NCBI GenBank assembly: GCA_900618425.1
Contig: UZAN01039453.1
Location: forward strand, 54,719-118,718
Reading direction: 5' to 3'
Length of the DNA stretch: 64,000 bases
DNA from: Echinostoma caproni
Taxonomy: Eukaryota > Platyhelminthes > Trematoda > Plagiorchiida > Echinostomatidae
The position numbers and the translations under genes were made by a program. The notes under the pieces are model-generated. The model was not told the DNA's origin, searched no databases, and saw only the letters and a program-made list of their open reading frames with translations. Every line of letters starts with the position of its first letter. Position 1 is the stretch's first letter. Of the stretch, positions 39,201 to 54,200 are shown in pieces.

Positions 39201-42200
39201 TGCATAAATACTAGTTAATTGTGTATCGTTCGCCCAGTGTACATTCCACCCGGAGATTCGTGCACCCTTAGTTGTTGGGCAGATTTGCTGTCTGATTCCT
39301 GAACCAAGGGGTAAAACTCGCTCGCCAATTAACCAGTAACTTTGTTGACATGCCGTATGCAGTTTCGTCCGTCGTTTTCGTGTTACTCTCGAGATGTTGA
39401 GCCCAACCATCTATGGAGTTTGTAGGCGTGTGGCTGCTGACGCACGTCCACAGCCTCTCGAAGTCAAGTATCAGATTGCGGTATGCGATGGAAACTGAGA
39501 GAGAGAATAGGTATAGCAGCGCTCCATAAGTTTAGATGTGTTCCTTCTGTTCGATAGACTTTGCAAGGAAAAGCCCTAAAATAGCCTCTTTAAGTTGCTA
39601 TTCAGCTCCGTTGTAAGCCAAATATACTTTCAAAATTGTACCTTATCCTTGTGAAATGTTGATAACTGGATTTAATTTCTTGACACATCTAAAACAACTA
39701 CACAAATTAAAACGTCTGGCAGCAAGCCATGTGTTTCTTATCAGGACTAGGAATCGTATTGGCAAACGTCACTCTGTTTTATATATCGGATAAATGATAT
39801 TGATTTCAAAGGACCATCCTTCAAACTTCATTTTCATGCGCGATTCTTAGTTCAGAACGTCAACCGTAAACCGGGGTCTAACCCGAACTCCTTCTTTACC
39901 GTTGTTGGATTAATCGTGAATGCGAATCTCAAAACCCTCATAGGGGATACGCTGCAAATGACCTCCAATTATAGAAAAACTGAAGTGACTATCAAGAGGT
40001 TTAGATAGAGCTCTATAGAACGCGAAGAACAGGGAACGCCGTACAATTGTTTTCACTGTTAGAAGACTCATCTAATTTCTCCGTTTACAGTTATGATTTC
40101 CTCCATTTGTTCCCAACGATCGCCCAAAAACAGTGCTGTTTGATATTCCCGTCCACTTTGTGAATTCATCAAAAGCTGCACCTCTTTGAAGGATGACTGC
40201 TTTTTATGCCCAATAATTTATCCAGTGAATTATTCATGTGTCATGGATTCTCCTGGTGGAGCTGGTGGAGCTACCTGTAGAAATCGTGCTTCTCAAATCG
40301 TCCTGGGTTGTGGGTTCAAGTTGAGTGAAGTGTCAACNNNNNNNNNNNNNNNNNNNNNNNNNNNNNNNNNNNNNNNNNNNNNNNNNNNNNNNNNNNNNNN
40401 NNNNNNNNNNNNNNNNNNNNNNNNNNNNNNNNNNNNNNNNNNNNNNNNNNNNNNNNNNNNNNNNNNNNNNNNNNNNNNNNNNNNNNNNNNNNNNNNNNNN
40501 NNNNNNNNNNNNNNNNNNNNNNNNNNNNNNNNNNNNNNNNNNNNNNNNNNNNNNNNNNNNNNNNNNNNNNNNNNNNNNNNNNNNNNNNNNNNNNNNNNNN
40601 NNNNNNNNNNNNNNNNNNNNNNNNNNNNNNNNNNNNNNNNNNNNNNNNNNNNNNNNNNNNNNNNNNNNNNNNNNNNNNNNNNNNNNNNNNNNNNNNNNNN
40701 NNNNNNNNNNNNNNNNNNNNNNNNNNNNNNNNNNNNNNNNNNNNNNNNNNNNNNNNNNNNNNNNNNNNNNNNNNNNNNNNNNNNNNNNNNNNNNNNNNNN
40801 NNNNNNNNNNNNNNNNNNNNNNNNNNNNNNNNNNNNNNNNNNNNNNNNNNNNNNNNNNNNNNNNNNNNNNNNNNNNNNNNNTAGTTTGCAATGCTGAATT
40901 AATCACCAAGATTGGCGCGGCACTTCAACGGCTTTCCGATCGAAAGAGAACTTGTGCCTCATGCTGTACAACGCCAGATAGACCATTTATTGATTGACGT
41001 GCTGCAGGATTAATCGTAAATTTGGACATTGATTTCTAAAAGATTTCAACGAACATCATTCTCACAAATAATGCACCCAGACTTCTAGAATGCTCCTACA
41101 TAAACGCAATAATTTTCAGTTTTACTTCCCAAATATGTGCACTGCAAATGTTTAACTACAAATGTGGCAGGTTCGTACATTTGACGATAACGCACTTCAG
41201 TTAACAAGAAAAATGAATTACTTGTAGGACGTAACCGACATTTGGTAGTGATTAGAGTCTTTTTTGGTCGTCGCCATCTGTTACTAAGTTCATATTTTCC
41301 TAAATGATTTCATGGAAGGAATGTGCATCATAAGAATTTTCAGTTTCTAAAATATGAACCACAGGACTAAACTGCGTGCTTAACTACGAGCAGTTGATAC
41401 GAGTTGTCCATACTGATGCTTGAAGTTAAATGAATCGGAAGATAGGGTTGAATATATGGAACAAAAATTTTAAAAATCTATGGTTCTCAACAAATGATTG
41501 ATTGAATAATCTAAACTCGGAAAAGAAATGTGAAAGGAAGCATTAAAACATGTAAATAAAGTTAAGGCTCTGCTGGGCAGACAACCATGGACATATAAGG
41601 GCTTTGTTATTCTAATCATAAAACGTAAAAGAACGATCCTTTTACATTGACATTCGGAACTTATTTCAGTTATTACTAGAGATCGATGTAGCACACCGTA
41701 ATTAAACTCACATTGTGAATCACATGATCTGTAGGTGTGAGCAAAGAACATGTGATGTGAACGTTCCAACCGTCATGAGGTTCGAAACGAACACCGGTTT
41801 ATTTCGGAATAAAAACTGGCTACGTTTACAACATTTTTTTTCATTCAAAAGATCGTTCGGATGTGTCAAGCTTCTTGGTGAGTAGAATGTTTCCCCCAAA
41901 AGAAGCTCACGTGCATGAAGCAAATTTCTGGCAAACTGAAAAGGTTTGGTGGTAGGAGAATGAGCGTCGCGTTTGATGCGGTTCTCACAAGGCAGTAGAA
42001 CTTCATTCAGAGTAGTGGGTTGCTTCAATTGAATCCGCAGTGCCGGTTATTTCAACCATACGTGAATTAACTGATCTGATCCATGCACTGAACACTTGGT
42101 GCACATTGTGATTATCTTCATTGCTCAGGACAGGAGTCTGAACAAACACTTACACATAGACAACAAACTTTTCAGCTGTCTTTTATTCCCAAGCACATAG

Positions 42201-45200
42201 TTAGCCTAGAATAAAACGAAACATGAAGCTTTGCTGCAAGAAACGTGCTGGTAATGAAGTCCATTGATTTGCATAATTTCTGGGGACAGAAATGAGGAAT
42301 AAAGAAATGTTTTCATAGCAAGAGATAAGAAGCGGTACTATCTGCAATCTAAGTGGTAGATCGATTCAGTTCATGCACCACATTTTGGTTTCTTCAAATT
42401 CCTATGTAGTTGGAAAGTAGCCCTTTTTGCTTGTTTGTTACAATTGATACCGGAAAACATGATGGTTGTCTCATATTGTTATCCCGGTACAGCGTCCTGC
42501 TGCTGCATAACGTTTCAGAACAACCTCTGGGGTAAACACGTGAACGATACAAACTTGCAAATTGTGGTCTTCCCCAGTTGTTTTTTATCTGCTGCGTGCT
42601 GCATTAATCAAGATATTTCAAAATCGACTGGGTGAAATTAATTCCTTTTAAAAAAATCTGTATTCTCACTGTGAATATTTTATTTTGAGTAAGCGAAGTA
42701 ACTTGACAGATTGATCGTGTTCGCCATTGTGTGAATCTAACAGCGAATAAACTCTGCATATCGTACACAGAGCGCATATTGTTCGATGAATGATTTAAAT
42801 TTATATTTGTCCACTTTTTTTAAATAAGCCGGTAGATGGAGCACATAGTGGTACCCCCATGACCGATTTGTGTTTTTTTCCAAAACATCTGATCAATAAG
42901 TTTCAACCGAACATTAAACGTTCGCAAATAGAATGCTTATGTCATGTCATCCAAAAGTAAGACGTAGTTTTTCCTAATAATCTTTACACCCCAGCTGATA
43001 TTCAACGGTTTATCTAATGAGAGTATTCGTGAAAAAGCAGGCATAGTTTGATCTGAGTTTAGGAAGAAGAATCAATCTAGTATTTTTGCAGAACTATCAA
43101 CTACTGGGCGAAATTAAACCCACCAAGTTTATCTTCATTGTCAACAATAGATTGTGCTCACTGCTCTCATAAGTATTTTCGATAAACCACAGAAGCATTT
43201 ATAAACATTTATCATTCGGTCAGATTATTGGTCTATTTTTAAATCCCTCCAAATATTCTTTACTAAATCCGTTACAAATCAGCGTAATTAGGTTTAGTCT
43301 TGATTTGGTCCTCGACTTATTCGTGTTTGCTCATCACAATGACGTGTCGTACGTAATCGGTGACCTTGATGTTTTAGGCAGTTGGGTCAACACCCATTTG
43401 ATCTCATTAGTCACTTTCTGTGGAATTGGTCATTCTTCTTATTTCAAATAATAACCGTCTCTTCGATTATTCAGACTAGTTTACATTTAGCATGAGATAG
43501 AACCAATCGATTGATTAATAACCAAAGGTTCTTTATTGACCAAATCAACGGGATAAGGTCATGCCGAGTCTTAGCAGTTTGCCATAATTTGACTAGTCAT
43601 TTAGTTCTAACAGTATATAGAAACTTGTTTCAAAACACACAATTCTTCAGTTAATTTCCCAATCTTCGGATTATTTTGACGTTTGTTCATTTGGCAAATG
43701 TAACAAGGAAAAAACCAACAAGGTAGAAATAAAATTAACTCTAAGCAAATGCGACTCACGTCTTCATACTTCTGTGTCCAAAGAGACTGTTGATAATGAG
43801 ACTCCAGTCCAGGCTCCTGAAAAATCAAATATCTCCGGCCAGGAGCGGAGATCACATAGTGGAAACGCAATTTATGACTAATTGTCAACTGCATGTGATT
43901 GTGATTACTGGTTTCCAGCACCTTATTCCACCAATCTCGGTTTTCCAATGCCTGGTCTGTCCTGTCGTTATCGGTTGAGGGAATTCCTGTCAGTACCCCC
44001 CTAAGCTGAACAATGGATGTGCTACTATCCATTGGACTGTAAGCGAGAAGGGAGTAGCCATCTGAAAAAAAAACAGACAAAATTGAATCCGGGGCACAAG
44101 TTAGGCACCTTCATTGAATGCATTTAACCAAGTAGCGCAAGTATCAGGCAACTAACAACGAAAAATTAATTCCACAGCAATTCAAAGCAACTGTTTAAAT
44201 TTATGAATGCCTGCAATCTTGCTGAAAGCATACTGACTAATTTTCCCCAAAACTGCGAACTGCCTCATCATATTCAAGCTGACATTTACTATGGAGTGGA
44301 TTGAAGCACTAGAATATGAGGTTCATACAAACATACAGTTTTTACAACAATATGTGTGGTTTCAAATGTAAGGGTATCACGACCCGGTAGGTCTGTAATT
44401 TTTCATATTTTTCTTCCGGGTCCAAATTAAAAAGTCGAGATGGATTTTAAACAGAACAGACCGACCAAACTATAAATTTCAAAACTCAATAAATGATCTC
44501 ATTCATGAACTTGTGTTGTGCTCATTATCACCAAAAAGGAATATGTAATTAATCAAATCGAAAGAACAACACTTTTTAGCGACTATTAAAATTGTGTAAG
44601 GTCCTTACTCAGCTTATTATTAAACTAGTTTTCTTACAACTGGAATCTCAGTTCGAAATTCTATTCGAATTAAAATACGGAAGTGGCCTTAGTAATAACT
44701 GAACTATAAACAGGTATTATCAGTTTAACATCGTTCGAATATGATCGTTTCTAATCCCAATACTGATGGATCAGAAAAGTTAGAAAGGTGATTACATGTA
44801 GTCCGTCTGAACCTTCTTCTTATTCGTATATTGACGTTTGTGTGAGCGTTTGCTCTTGACTGCTAAATTATGCACTACATCTCTGTGGACACTTCCTCAC
44901 AATGATAAAAATGACAGGAATGTGTTTTCGACTGTTTGACTGGAATTGAGGCGCGATGTTATCCACCCTGGGAGTCCAACACTGTTCATGCAGTTAACGC
45001 CAAATGCGGAAATGGAATGAAGTAGACCGTTACCGACAAAACGTTTTGGATAATACAAGAGAGTACTGAGCATATTAGCAGAAACATGAACGGCGGAAAA
45101 GCCGAAAGGGCAAATATAACCTGTGAGCAGAAGATCATTACTGTGAAGTAGAATGTTTGAATTTCTCAAATAATACATTTTTGTTTACCACTTTGATTGT

Positions 45201-48200
45201 GCGACAATTGAGAGCAAATTAGCTGTTCGTCAACTGATGAGAGAGGAGAGAAAAGATAACGATATTGAAATCTCTTGGCGAGAGAAATCTTCAGCCTATT
45301 CAGATTACTGTGGAGAATAAACTCAGTTAACAGCAAATCCACGCTTTTCTGCTTCTAGCTTTTGGCATGAATTTATTTTTTTGTTAAGGAGCCAATTAAT
45401 GTTTTGAAAGAAGACGATCGCTCCAGGTGATCACTACTTTGACCATAAAGTTCTAGTGATTGAGAGTTGTTGATTAAGAGCACATCTCATTTTACTTTTG
45501 CTAATAAAATGCCGGAAAACAGGAAATATTCCCAAAACGAACCACTTGCCTCCGTTTTTTGGATTTAACACTCTCATTTGGAGCTGAATTGTAAATACAC
45601 TTCTCTTAAGCACCTCGGCAAACATTTGTTTGAAAACAATGTTGTTTTGATAGCAGAAGGAACAGTGATCTTATTTGAATAAACAAACATTTGAAAAGTG
45701 CTCTGATTTTCCCAATGACAGAGTTTTGCTACTGAGAGTATACCGATAAATGACAAGCAATATTCTACCCCCCTCCCAAAAAAAGAACAGAGTGGACGCA
45801 GTGTGCACCCATTGGGTGACTACGGTCATCGGAATAAATTGTGAAAAGTCAAAGCCACTTAGAGGGGACACAGAATCGAGTGAAACATCACATTTTCTCA
45901 TCGATTCTGGTCACTAAAAAGTTAATACAACACTTCCGACTTTCCCATAAACTACAATATTTTGCTATCAGAACAGGAATGAAATTGGAAGAAAACCGAT
46001 GGTATCGATAAACGAGAATCACCAACCAACGAAAGGAGTGAATGCAAATGAGACATCTACAACAAGAAGCTTGTTAATTCATTACTCAGATATTTAAACT
46101 TGTGGTTCTGGTTTTTGCTTTGAACGAATGCAATAACATTGAGGGTTGACACCATCAGCACATAGCAAGAATCTACCGCCGGGAAGCACTAAATTGGGGA
46201 TTTGGGGGTATCTAGAAGTGAACTGAAGGAGTAAATGCGATTCCCCCACACTTGTAAAAATATCAGCACATTGTTTTGTAGCTTATGTTTCTTTATTTCG
46301 TCACTGTTCTCTTCCATTTAATTGCCGCTGACTCTAATTCTTAGAAACAGACTCAAAATGCCATGATTCATGTATTTCACTTCAATCACGGTTGACGCTT
46401 TGTGATAGCCAACATTATCTAAATAAATTCGGAAAGCTATACGCCAAAGTAACATACACTTAATCGATGTAGACGCACACGAGGGATCCAGTTAATTTCA
46501 TGTACTCAAAACCTGATGAATCGAACTACTTCACATAAGTGAACATTTTCATTTCACACTGCACACAACCATGTCCCGGTGGATAAAATTAAGCGTTATG
46601 ATTAGCTGTGATTGTTAAAACCTTGCTCATGAAGTTGCTTTTTTCACCGCTGTTACTCCTTGTGTTATAATTCTAGAATACGGTGCTGGTCACGAATAAC
46701 TGTTTATTAAAATTTCAGAGGGAACCAATTTGGTGTACATAACACAAACATCTAATCAAAAACATAGCACTGTAGTTCCTGTCTACACAATGGGTCATGA
46801 ATGTAGAAATCGATAGTTCTTTTCTGAAACCCAGAAAATTGCCCGCAGTGATCTTGTTGATTTTTGGTTGTTGAAAGTAACCATCCACTATGTTACCTAT
46901 TGCGCACAAATGAGTAGCATCTCACCACAATTGTAAACAAGTATGTTGTACACCTTTTTATTATTTACGGAACATAAAATAATCAATATCAGCTTGCATA
47001 GTTAATTTATTTGGAGAACAACACACAATCCATACAAACATGGCAGCAGAATTTCGCCCAACAAAGAAACAACTTCTTCTACATTGAATAGAAGGAGTAT
47101 TTATATATACACTACGCGTTCCCACACATTTACTATGCTTTGAATAGCGGAAGTAGGTACAATACGTCATAATATAATACAAACACATAATAAGGAACCG
47201 CAACCTGAGCAGTGAAACTTAGAATAGCGAAACACTAACAGCTCCATTACAATACCCGTTATATTGAGGTGAACGACATTTAAGCTACGTTTCATCTAGG
47301 TGTGATGGTGGGAAGATTCGAACCGGAAATAAAACAGCCCAAAGCAATTATGTGGACGTGGATTGAAAGATATTTGGCTACGACTGTCCCGAGTTACCGC
47401 TCACGCCGGTGAGTACGCTGCACACAGGAAGAAGCATTTATTCGATTCCTACGAAACACGCAGGTGAATTAAAGGATTTACCTTTGTAACTACAGGAGAT
47501 ATGCATCTACTGTCAGACCGTTGCACCGCTCACGCCGGTGAGTACGCTGCACACAGGAAGAAGCATTTATTCGATTCCTACGAAACACGCAGGTGAATTA
47601 AAGGATTTACCTTTGTAACTACAGGAGATATGCATCTACTGTCAGACCGTTGCATTTATCATCCTGTGGGAGTTCTGAAGACCTGTTCCAAATAAGATAT
47701 TTTTTCTGTGTATAACGAACTACTGAAACCCGTTGTTCGTAATAACTACCTTTCCTCGTCCCGACTATGTCAAAGTCAGAGTTTTATCATGGGAAATACT
47801 TACAAGCGGTTGCTTTTCTAAATCCATAAGTTAAGCACAGATGAATCGATTTACGGTTCATTGATCTTACACCATGATACATTGCGAAATGTTGCAGAAT
47901 TATCGTAGCTGGACGAAGCAGCAAGCCTTCCTTTTCTCATGGGCGCTCAAGCGCCCAAAGTTGGATAAACTTTCCTTTTGCCGTCAATGCTGGTGATCAA
48001 ATGAATTTTTTTAAGTGGTTAGCCAAGTAGTGAGTTGGTTATACCAGAAAAACCAAAATGTGGCAAATAAACTTGCTTTCTTTTCTGCATCTACTGGCCA
48101 ATTACTGCACAGTATGTAAGTCAGGGAAATGACACAGGGAGACAGTCAATTCCGGGTTTTAGTAGAAGCAAAGTGGAAGTTGAGGGGTTTGAAATGGGTG

Positions 48201-51200
48201 GAGCAATACTGACTACATAATTGTTGATAATCCCCTGCGCAGTGTAAAAGGTTAGATGGGGGCACTTTGAACGAATGACCATGGGAGGGAAAGCGATTTG
48301 ATAAAAAGTGTTTGTTTGCACATAGTAGGTGTTTATTTATTCAAATCGCTTTCGTCTCTGCTACAGGTAGCAATTGAGCTTCAACATCCTTAGATCGGCT
48401 CCTCATCATTGAACAGATTGAAAGGTATGATTCCCGCACATACACGGTGTGTTTCGCCTCGGTCAGATAAAGCAACAAAAGCAAACCTGTTCGCCAAATC
48501 GATTTTTTCCTAATGAATCTATCTGAATTATTTACTCATTTGAAATGTTTTTACTCCGCCAGATTTTTGAATTTGTTTCGATCGGTAAATATAGATCGGC
48601 GTGGATTTATCTCCACCTCCTTTTTCCCAATCGGAAAACAGTATAAGTGACGCAACTGAGGGTTACCAAATGATGGACTTCTCTCTCAAAAATAACTTAC
48701 AAACATCATCATAAAAGAAATGACATGAATCCCATTTATCACATTTACGACGAGGTAATTTTACGTTTTGGCTTCAATAAGGACTGTCAATTAGACAGGA
48801 GATAATTAATTAGCTGATAAACAATGCTAATTTCTCAGTGTTGGGAAACTGGGGGACATATTCTGGATATGTGGTAAATTAAACAGTTTCTAAATAACAA
48901 CTGTTTGCGGTAATTCATAATCATATCGGTAATATACGGAGAGAAAACTAACAGACAATGGAGGATAACTTCAGTTTTTATGGAACGGATCGATTTCTGC
49001 TGTTGTATGTGGTCACTCCCTGCAAGGTCAAGGTAGTTTTATACATGCAACGACTAATTGTACAGTGCAGATTTATTGAAATAAAAATTAGCAAATAAAT
49101 TAAGCAAGTTGATACCGTCGTACAGGAATATTCTAGTATAAAAGGTTGCTTGGATTCAAAAGATACTCGTTTCACGAATAACTAACAAACGGTCAAGATA
49201 CGGAATATCGCTGTTTCTGTAGGTGCATCAACTGGAACATGAAGTTCGAATTTGGAGAGTAGTCGCGAAATTTTGCAGACCACTTCTGCGTGTATGGTGC
49301 AAACGTTCTTTACATCAGGAGTAACCACATGCATTTATTGAGAACGAAAATAATCGAAAAAAAGTTCAACACTCTCAAATCAGGACAATGATAAATCTAG
49401 CTTATAACTAGTTGAAATCCGTATACTTTACACTTGACCAGTGCGAATGCATGAAGTCAATCACGAGTAGAACAGTACGGTTTTGGGGAATGGTTAGAGT
49501 CCTTAGCCTCTATATATAATGATACAATCGTCGGAGTTCTGTTAGAACACTTTTAATCAAAGTAGACCACACGAAAATCCCTTCCGGATCAAGTAAATCG
49601 GATAGTATTTGAGCAGGGAAATGCTATGGTGAGTCTCTCATCAATGGGGAGAGAAATTAGAAAGACTTGCAGCTTTGTAAACTTTGGGCAACCCATTTAC
49701 CATAGGACTGCACGAACTGTCGAGAGTCATGAGCATATATAGTTAACTATTCATTTTCCACTATGGAGTAATCTATTTATTATTTATTGATCAGTTAGGT
49801 GTGTTTTGTCCTTTTCTGGGGGTGTGGCTGTGCACTTGTCAGCTTGGGAGACTGTAGCTAATAGTTCACTTATATAATTCCTTTTTTTCATGACCACTGA
49901 CCCGGTCATTTCAAATTGTGTCCGTGTTACTAGTTGGCTATCGCACTTTGTTGATGCAATGCATTACAACAACATTACCACAAGGCGATGTTTCCCCGGG
50001 ATATGGTGTCATATTACTCAAACCTCTGTCAGTTAAATCTATCCATTTCATTATAAAACATCCAACCAAGTGTGACGGCACTCTTGGAAGATCCACGGAA
50101 GCACTATTCAAGCTCTTGTCTCCGTGCAACTACACGTTCTATCCCTTTTCCACAGAACTATATGTTTATTTATCAGTGGGTTAATCACTTGCACCACTTT
50201 AATTGGTTTTCTTGCCTCCTTGGTGAACAGCAATCAATTGAATAGTAAGCTGGTATTCCCTTTGAATATAGTCGCTTTGTAGATAATTTATTTTGCACAG
50301 CAAAGTGCCTCAAATAGTGGGCAATCTATACTCCCCCATTCAGCTATCAATTTCACATAGGAGGGTTACAATGGACACGGTGCACCAACACAATTCTTTA
50401 AGAAGCCTTCAAGTAATAAGCATAAAGAAAAACATAAGATGCCAAAGCCGAAAGAGTTTGTTAGGCGTTTACAGACGTTTGCGACGCCCTACTCTACGTA
50501 CACTTTACCTCCGCGATTAACCCATCTACATAAAGTAAAGCTCGCATTCGTTAAACTCGGTTGAACGTGGATCGAACGAATGCAAGTCTCGTTCAGTTTG
50601 GATTCCGAAAAACGACAATACAATGCAGGTGTTACCGTTTTATCAACCAGCTTCACACTAAGGTTGACCTCAATCATCAGTGCATGTTTGCTGGATTGCC
50701 GAAGTTAAAGGTAGTTGTGTATTTTGGGCTGAAACCAAAGCAGGAAGAAACATTATGCTATACGTTGACCCAATTTGAATTTGTCCAGTAAAGCGGAACT
50801 TCTATCAAAACACGGCAACAGTGATAAACTTACACCTCCTAGGCTGGATTCCAAGTCAAATTAAACTCACAGTTACATGTGAGTAGTGGTGTGTTACGCC
50901 TTGTATTGATCTGTACATACGTTATCGTTACGCACAATTCAAAAGTGAACTGGCTAGTAAAGTAACATAGATACCATTTATGCAGAGTTCGTAGTTCAAC
51001 TCCATCGAGGGTCGTTAGGTTTGCAACGCTGATGAGTTCTAACGAAAAAAAAACAATTTTAGTACTCCTTGGTTGTAGCATTGCGTAGAAAAAAAGCAGA
51101 TTTGTGTGAAATGATGTCACTCATTACTGAGCAGAAGTAACCGATAATCTAACGCAGTTGTTTATAACTAAAATTATTTTCTATTTGAACATTTGTTCCA

Positions 51201-54200
51201 AATTCGAAGATGAATACATTCCACAGATGTGGAATAGTCACAACCTATCTTCTTATTAAACGCAAATCGTGCTTCTTTCTGATGTACTTTTATTTGTATA
51301 GGTACATAAAATGATTTTCTGATCGACTCCCGCTCATATTTGCTAAGCAACTGAATAGTAGACATGAAACAAAGCACTCTATGCTAAAAGGCATGCTTTG
51401 TTCAGTCAGTGTTAGAGCGAATCATTTTGAGGATACAAGGGAACAACCACGAAACTTACGATACAGAGCCGCGTTTAGAATTAGCAAAAATAACTCCATC
51501 GAATAAATTTTAATAGAGTTTACTTCTGTGATGAATCTTTGCCGTGTACAAGGCGAACACACCGTGCACTAAAACGCTTGAAGTCACAGTGAGGCTGCCT
51601 GGACAAGGGTGAGTCTCAAAGAGAATTCATCAACCTAACTCAGTCCTAAAATTTGTACCTTTCAGATAAACCACAAACTTGCTACTCATGTGATCACCAG
51701 GCAGTTCATCATATCGTTTTTCATTGTTCTACATATCCCTGTAGGAAACCATTGGGTTTTAAACAGCACCCATCCAATTCATTCTACTGAATATGAGGTA
51801 ATGAAATATAATTCAAAGCATTGCCAAAAGTGGAATGGGAAATAAGGAGATTACATTCACTGGTTACGTCCGCTATGCTATGCTTCAAGACAGTTTGAGT
51901 TTCCAAACTAAACTTCACAATTCCACCGTGAAATTAACAGAGTGCGGGTATGCATCGCGTTGAGTAAGAGTAAAGTTTAAATTAAAAAATGTTTTTGACT
52001 GATGGATAAAAATTTCAAATTATTTCCATGTGCTGATTGATTGTCGCGTGTTTCCTGGAAACTGCTGTATGTGATTGCAATGTGACCCGCACGTTTAACT
52101 ATCACGCAATATAGATGATCCTCTCATATCAGTCATTTGCAGTTTGTCCCCCATTCTTCTGAACGTTTTCCCAGGACTGAAAGTAATTCAGAAATAAATG
52201 TATTGAGCCACTAGTTTTCCAATGACGAAACCTAGCTTTGTGCTAAAGACCTAATTCACTGTTTGCACAAAAATATTTTTTTTATATCTCGCCCTCCAGG
52301 TTTCATGAAATAGCAATCGATTCGGGTTGGCTTTTTCAATGTTCCTAGAACTGGGTGTAGAAAGCTGACCATATTATGAACTTTAAAGGATCAGATACTT
52401 GCGGCTTATTGCGAAAATATCACTATCTTCACGAATATGGGTTTTGTAACCATCATAGTGGAGGAAAACGTTTTCGATCCTTCAATTCATTACCTTGCGA
52501 TCGTCTTATACATTAGCCCGCTCACGCTATCATTATATACGTTATTGCCTCATTAAAACCACGCTTCAAGGTTGGTTGCTGACACATCCTTATGTATTTG
52601 ATGATAGGCAAAACGTGGACCATCCAGTATTGCATTACAGTTACACGATACAACTTAAAGAGGATGCAGTCTGGGACTAATGAGCAGTAGTGACAGAACT
52701 AGGGAGCACTCAATTTGAACAATATAACTGGCATCAGATAAAAGAAATGCTCTTTGGGTGGTTCCTTGTATGCAATGAGTAGACGAGTCGAGATTGAGAC
52801 ATAGCAATCCATACTGAGCCAAGGACAGTATTTTCCCAGACATTTGTCAGAGCTTGTTGAAAATGGACTATGAAGGGGATACATTTCCGCTCTGTGCTCT
52901 GTCTCGTCAACTGCAAATCATTGTATGTAACCCAGACGTAATAAATGTGTGAGAAAGATACATATTTAGTAATTTTCCACACTCTGAATACAGTGCTCTA
53001 GCGAGCGAAATGTTAAGACGGAAATTCATTTTACCGTGTTTCGAATGGAAGATTTATTGGTGAGTGTCCTTTAGAATTGGACGTCTCATGTTAGTTTTAA
53101 TTAGTACAGCATTCTTCGTGGCGATGGTTTGTTTAATAGGCCAATAACGTTTTACAAAGTAAATAGTGTGTACAGTGATCAGTCCCAATGGTGAACAGAG
53201 GGCTATTATGTAGTTTCTTCGAAAAATACTCTATCTCAAAGAGGGCCTTCCCTCTTTATAATGATTAAAACCTCTTCGTAGGTATGGATGAGGACATTCG
53301 AAAAGATGGAAACAAAAAGAGATTTTTGCAGTTAAATCTTCTTGTGCATGTGATAGAATGTGACAATCAAAGAATCTTGCATGTGTTTCTAAGTTAGAAA
53401 ATAACCTTGTTTATACGGAAGTACTTTTGAAATATGTATTTCGGAAACGTTTTACATTCAAATATTCTTAAACAATCTCATGTACCTCCAAAAAAAATAG
53501 TTCACTTTAGTCCAGTTTATCCTTCTTCCTTCCCGAAATCACAGTCAACAAATCATTCTCATTAACCAACATAACGTCAGTAACTCATAAATCAGTATCG
53601 TCCACCACGTTCAGGTGTTCTTTTGTATTATCTCCAAATGGTTTGAAACAGTCTAAATGATATAGTTCCCCAAAATGCTACTGCATGAACGTGGTTCATC
53701 TGATACCATTTCTAAGTTGGACTTAAAAGCTACAAATGCCATGTTTACTGAGTTACAAACAAAACAACCATTACATGATCACTCGAAAGCATTTTTCACT
53801 ATAGCCAATATGATAAACAAACCTAATTGTATGTAAACAGACAGGCGACATGTTCCCACGAACGCGCCGTAATGGTATGTTCCAACATTTACTACCACTT
53901 GACTGATTGTATATATCACTGTAACCGACTCAGTTATATCACCCCGGTGTGAACAAAAATAGAAATTATCATTGTGGTTAGAGAAAAAAAGCTAACTGGA
54001 AACAATCAGGGATCAGAGATCACTGGTTACTCACCCACGTAATGATGAAGTAAACTTTGAATGTTTGATTGGAAGGCAATTTTCTGTGTGGATATCCATT
54101 TCCACGTGTTCGTATTGGTTACCGTATAAACATGACAGTGGATGTCGTGTCCCACGGAGCCGCACACTTCGTACGCACAATCAAACAGTGGAACCACCCA

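Larger units (their letters stand above)
38692..43759 (-). other. Semaphorin intron 3
   Basis: GTGAGT...CTCTACAG intron of about 5.1 kb with the 544-N gap, a tRNA-like head and two weak coding-like stretches listed separately. Confidence 0.78.
44062..54034 (-). other. Semaphorin intron 2
   Basis: GTGAGT...TTTTTCAG intron of about 10.0 kb. Holds the 129-bp tandem duplication, a tRNA-like head and a possible LINE scrap at 51.6 kb. Otherwise no features. Confidence 0.78.

Noticed and set aside
40186..40909. Open frames of 190-232 codons on both strands
   Set aside because: Created by the 544-base N run.
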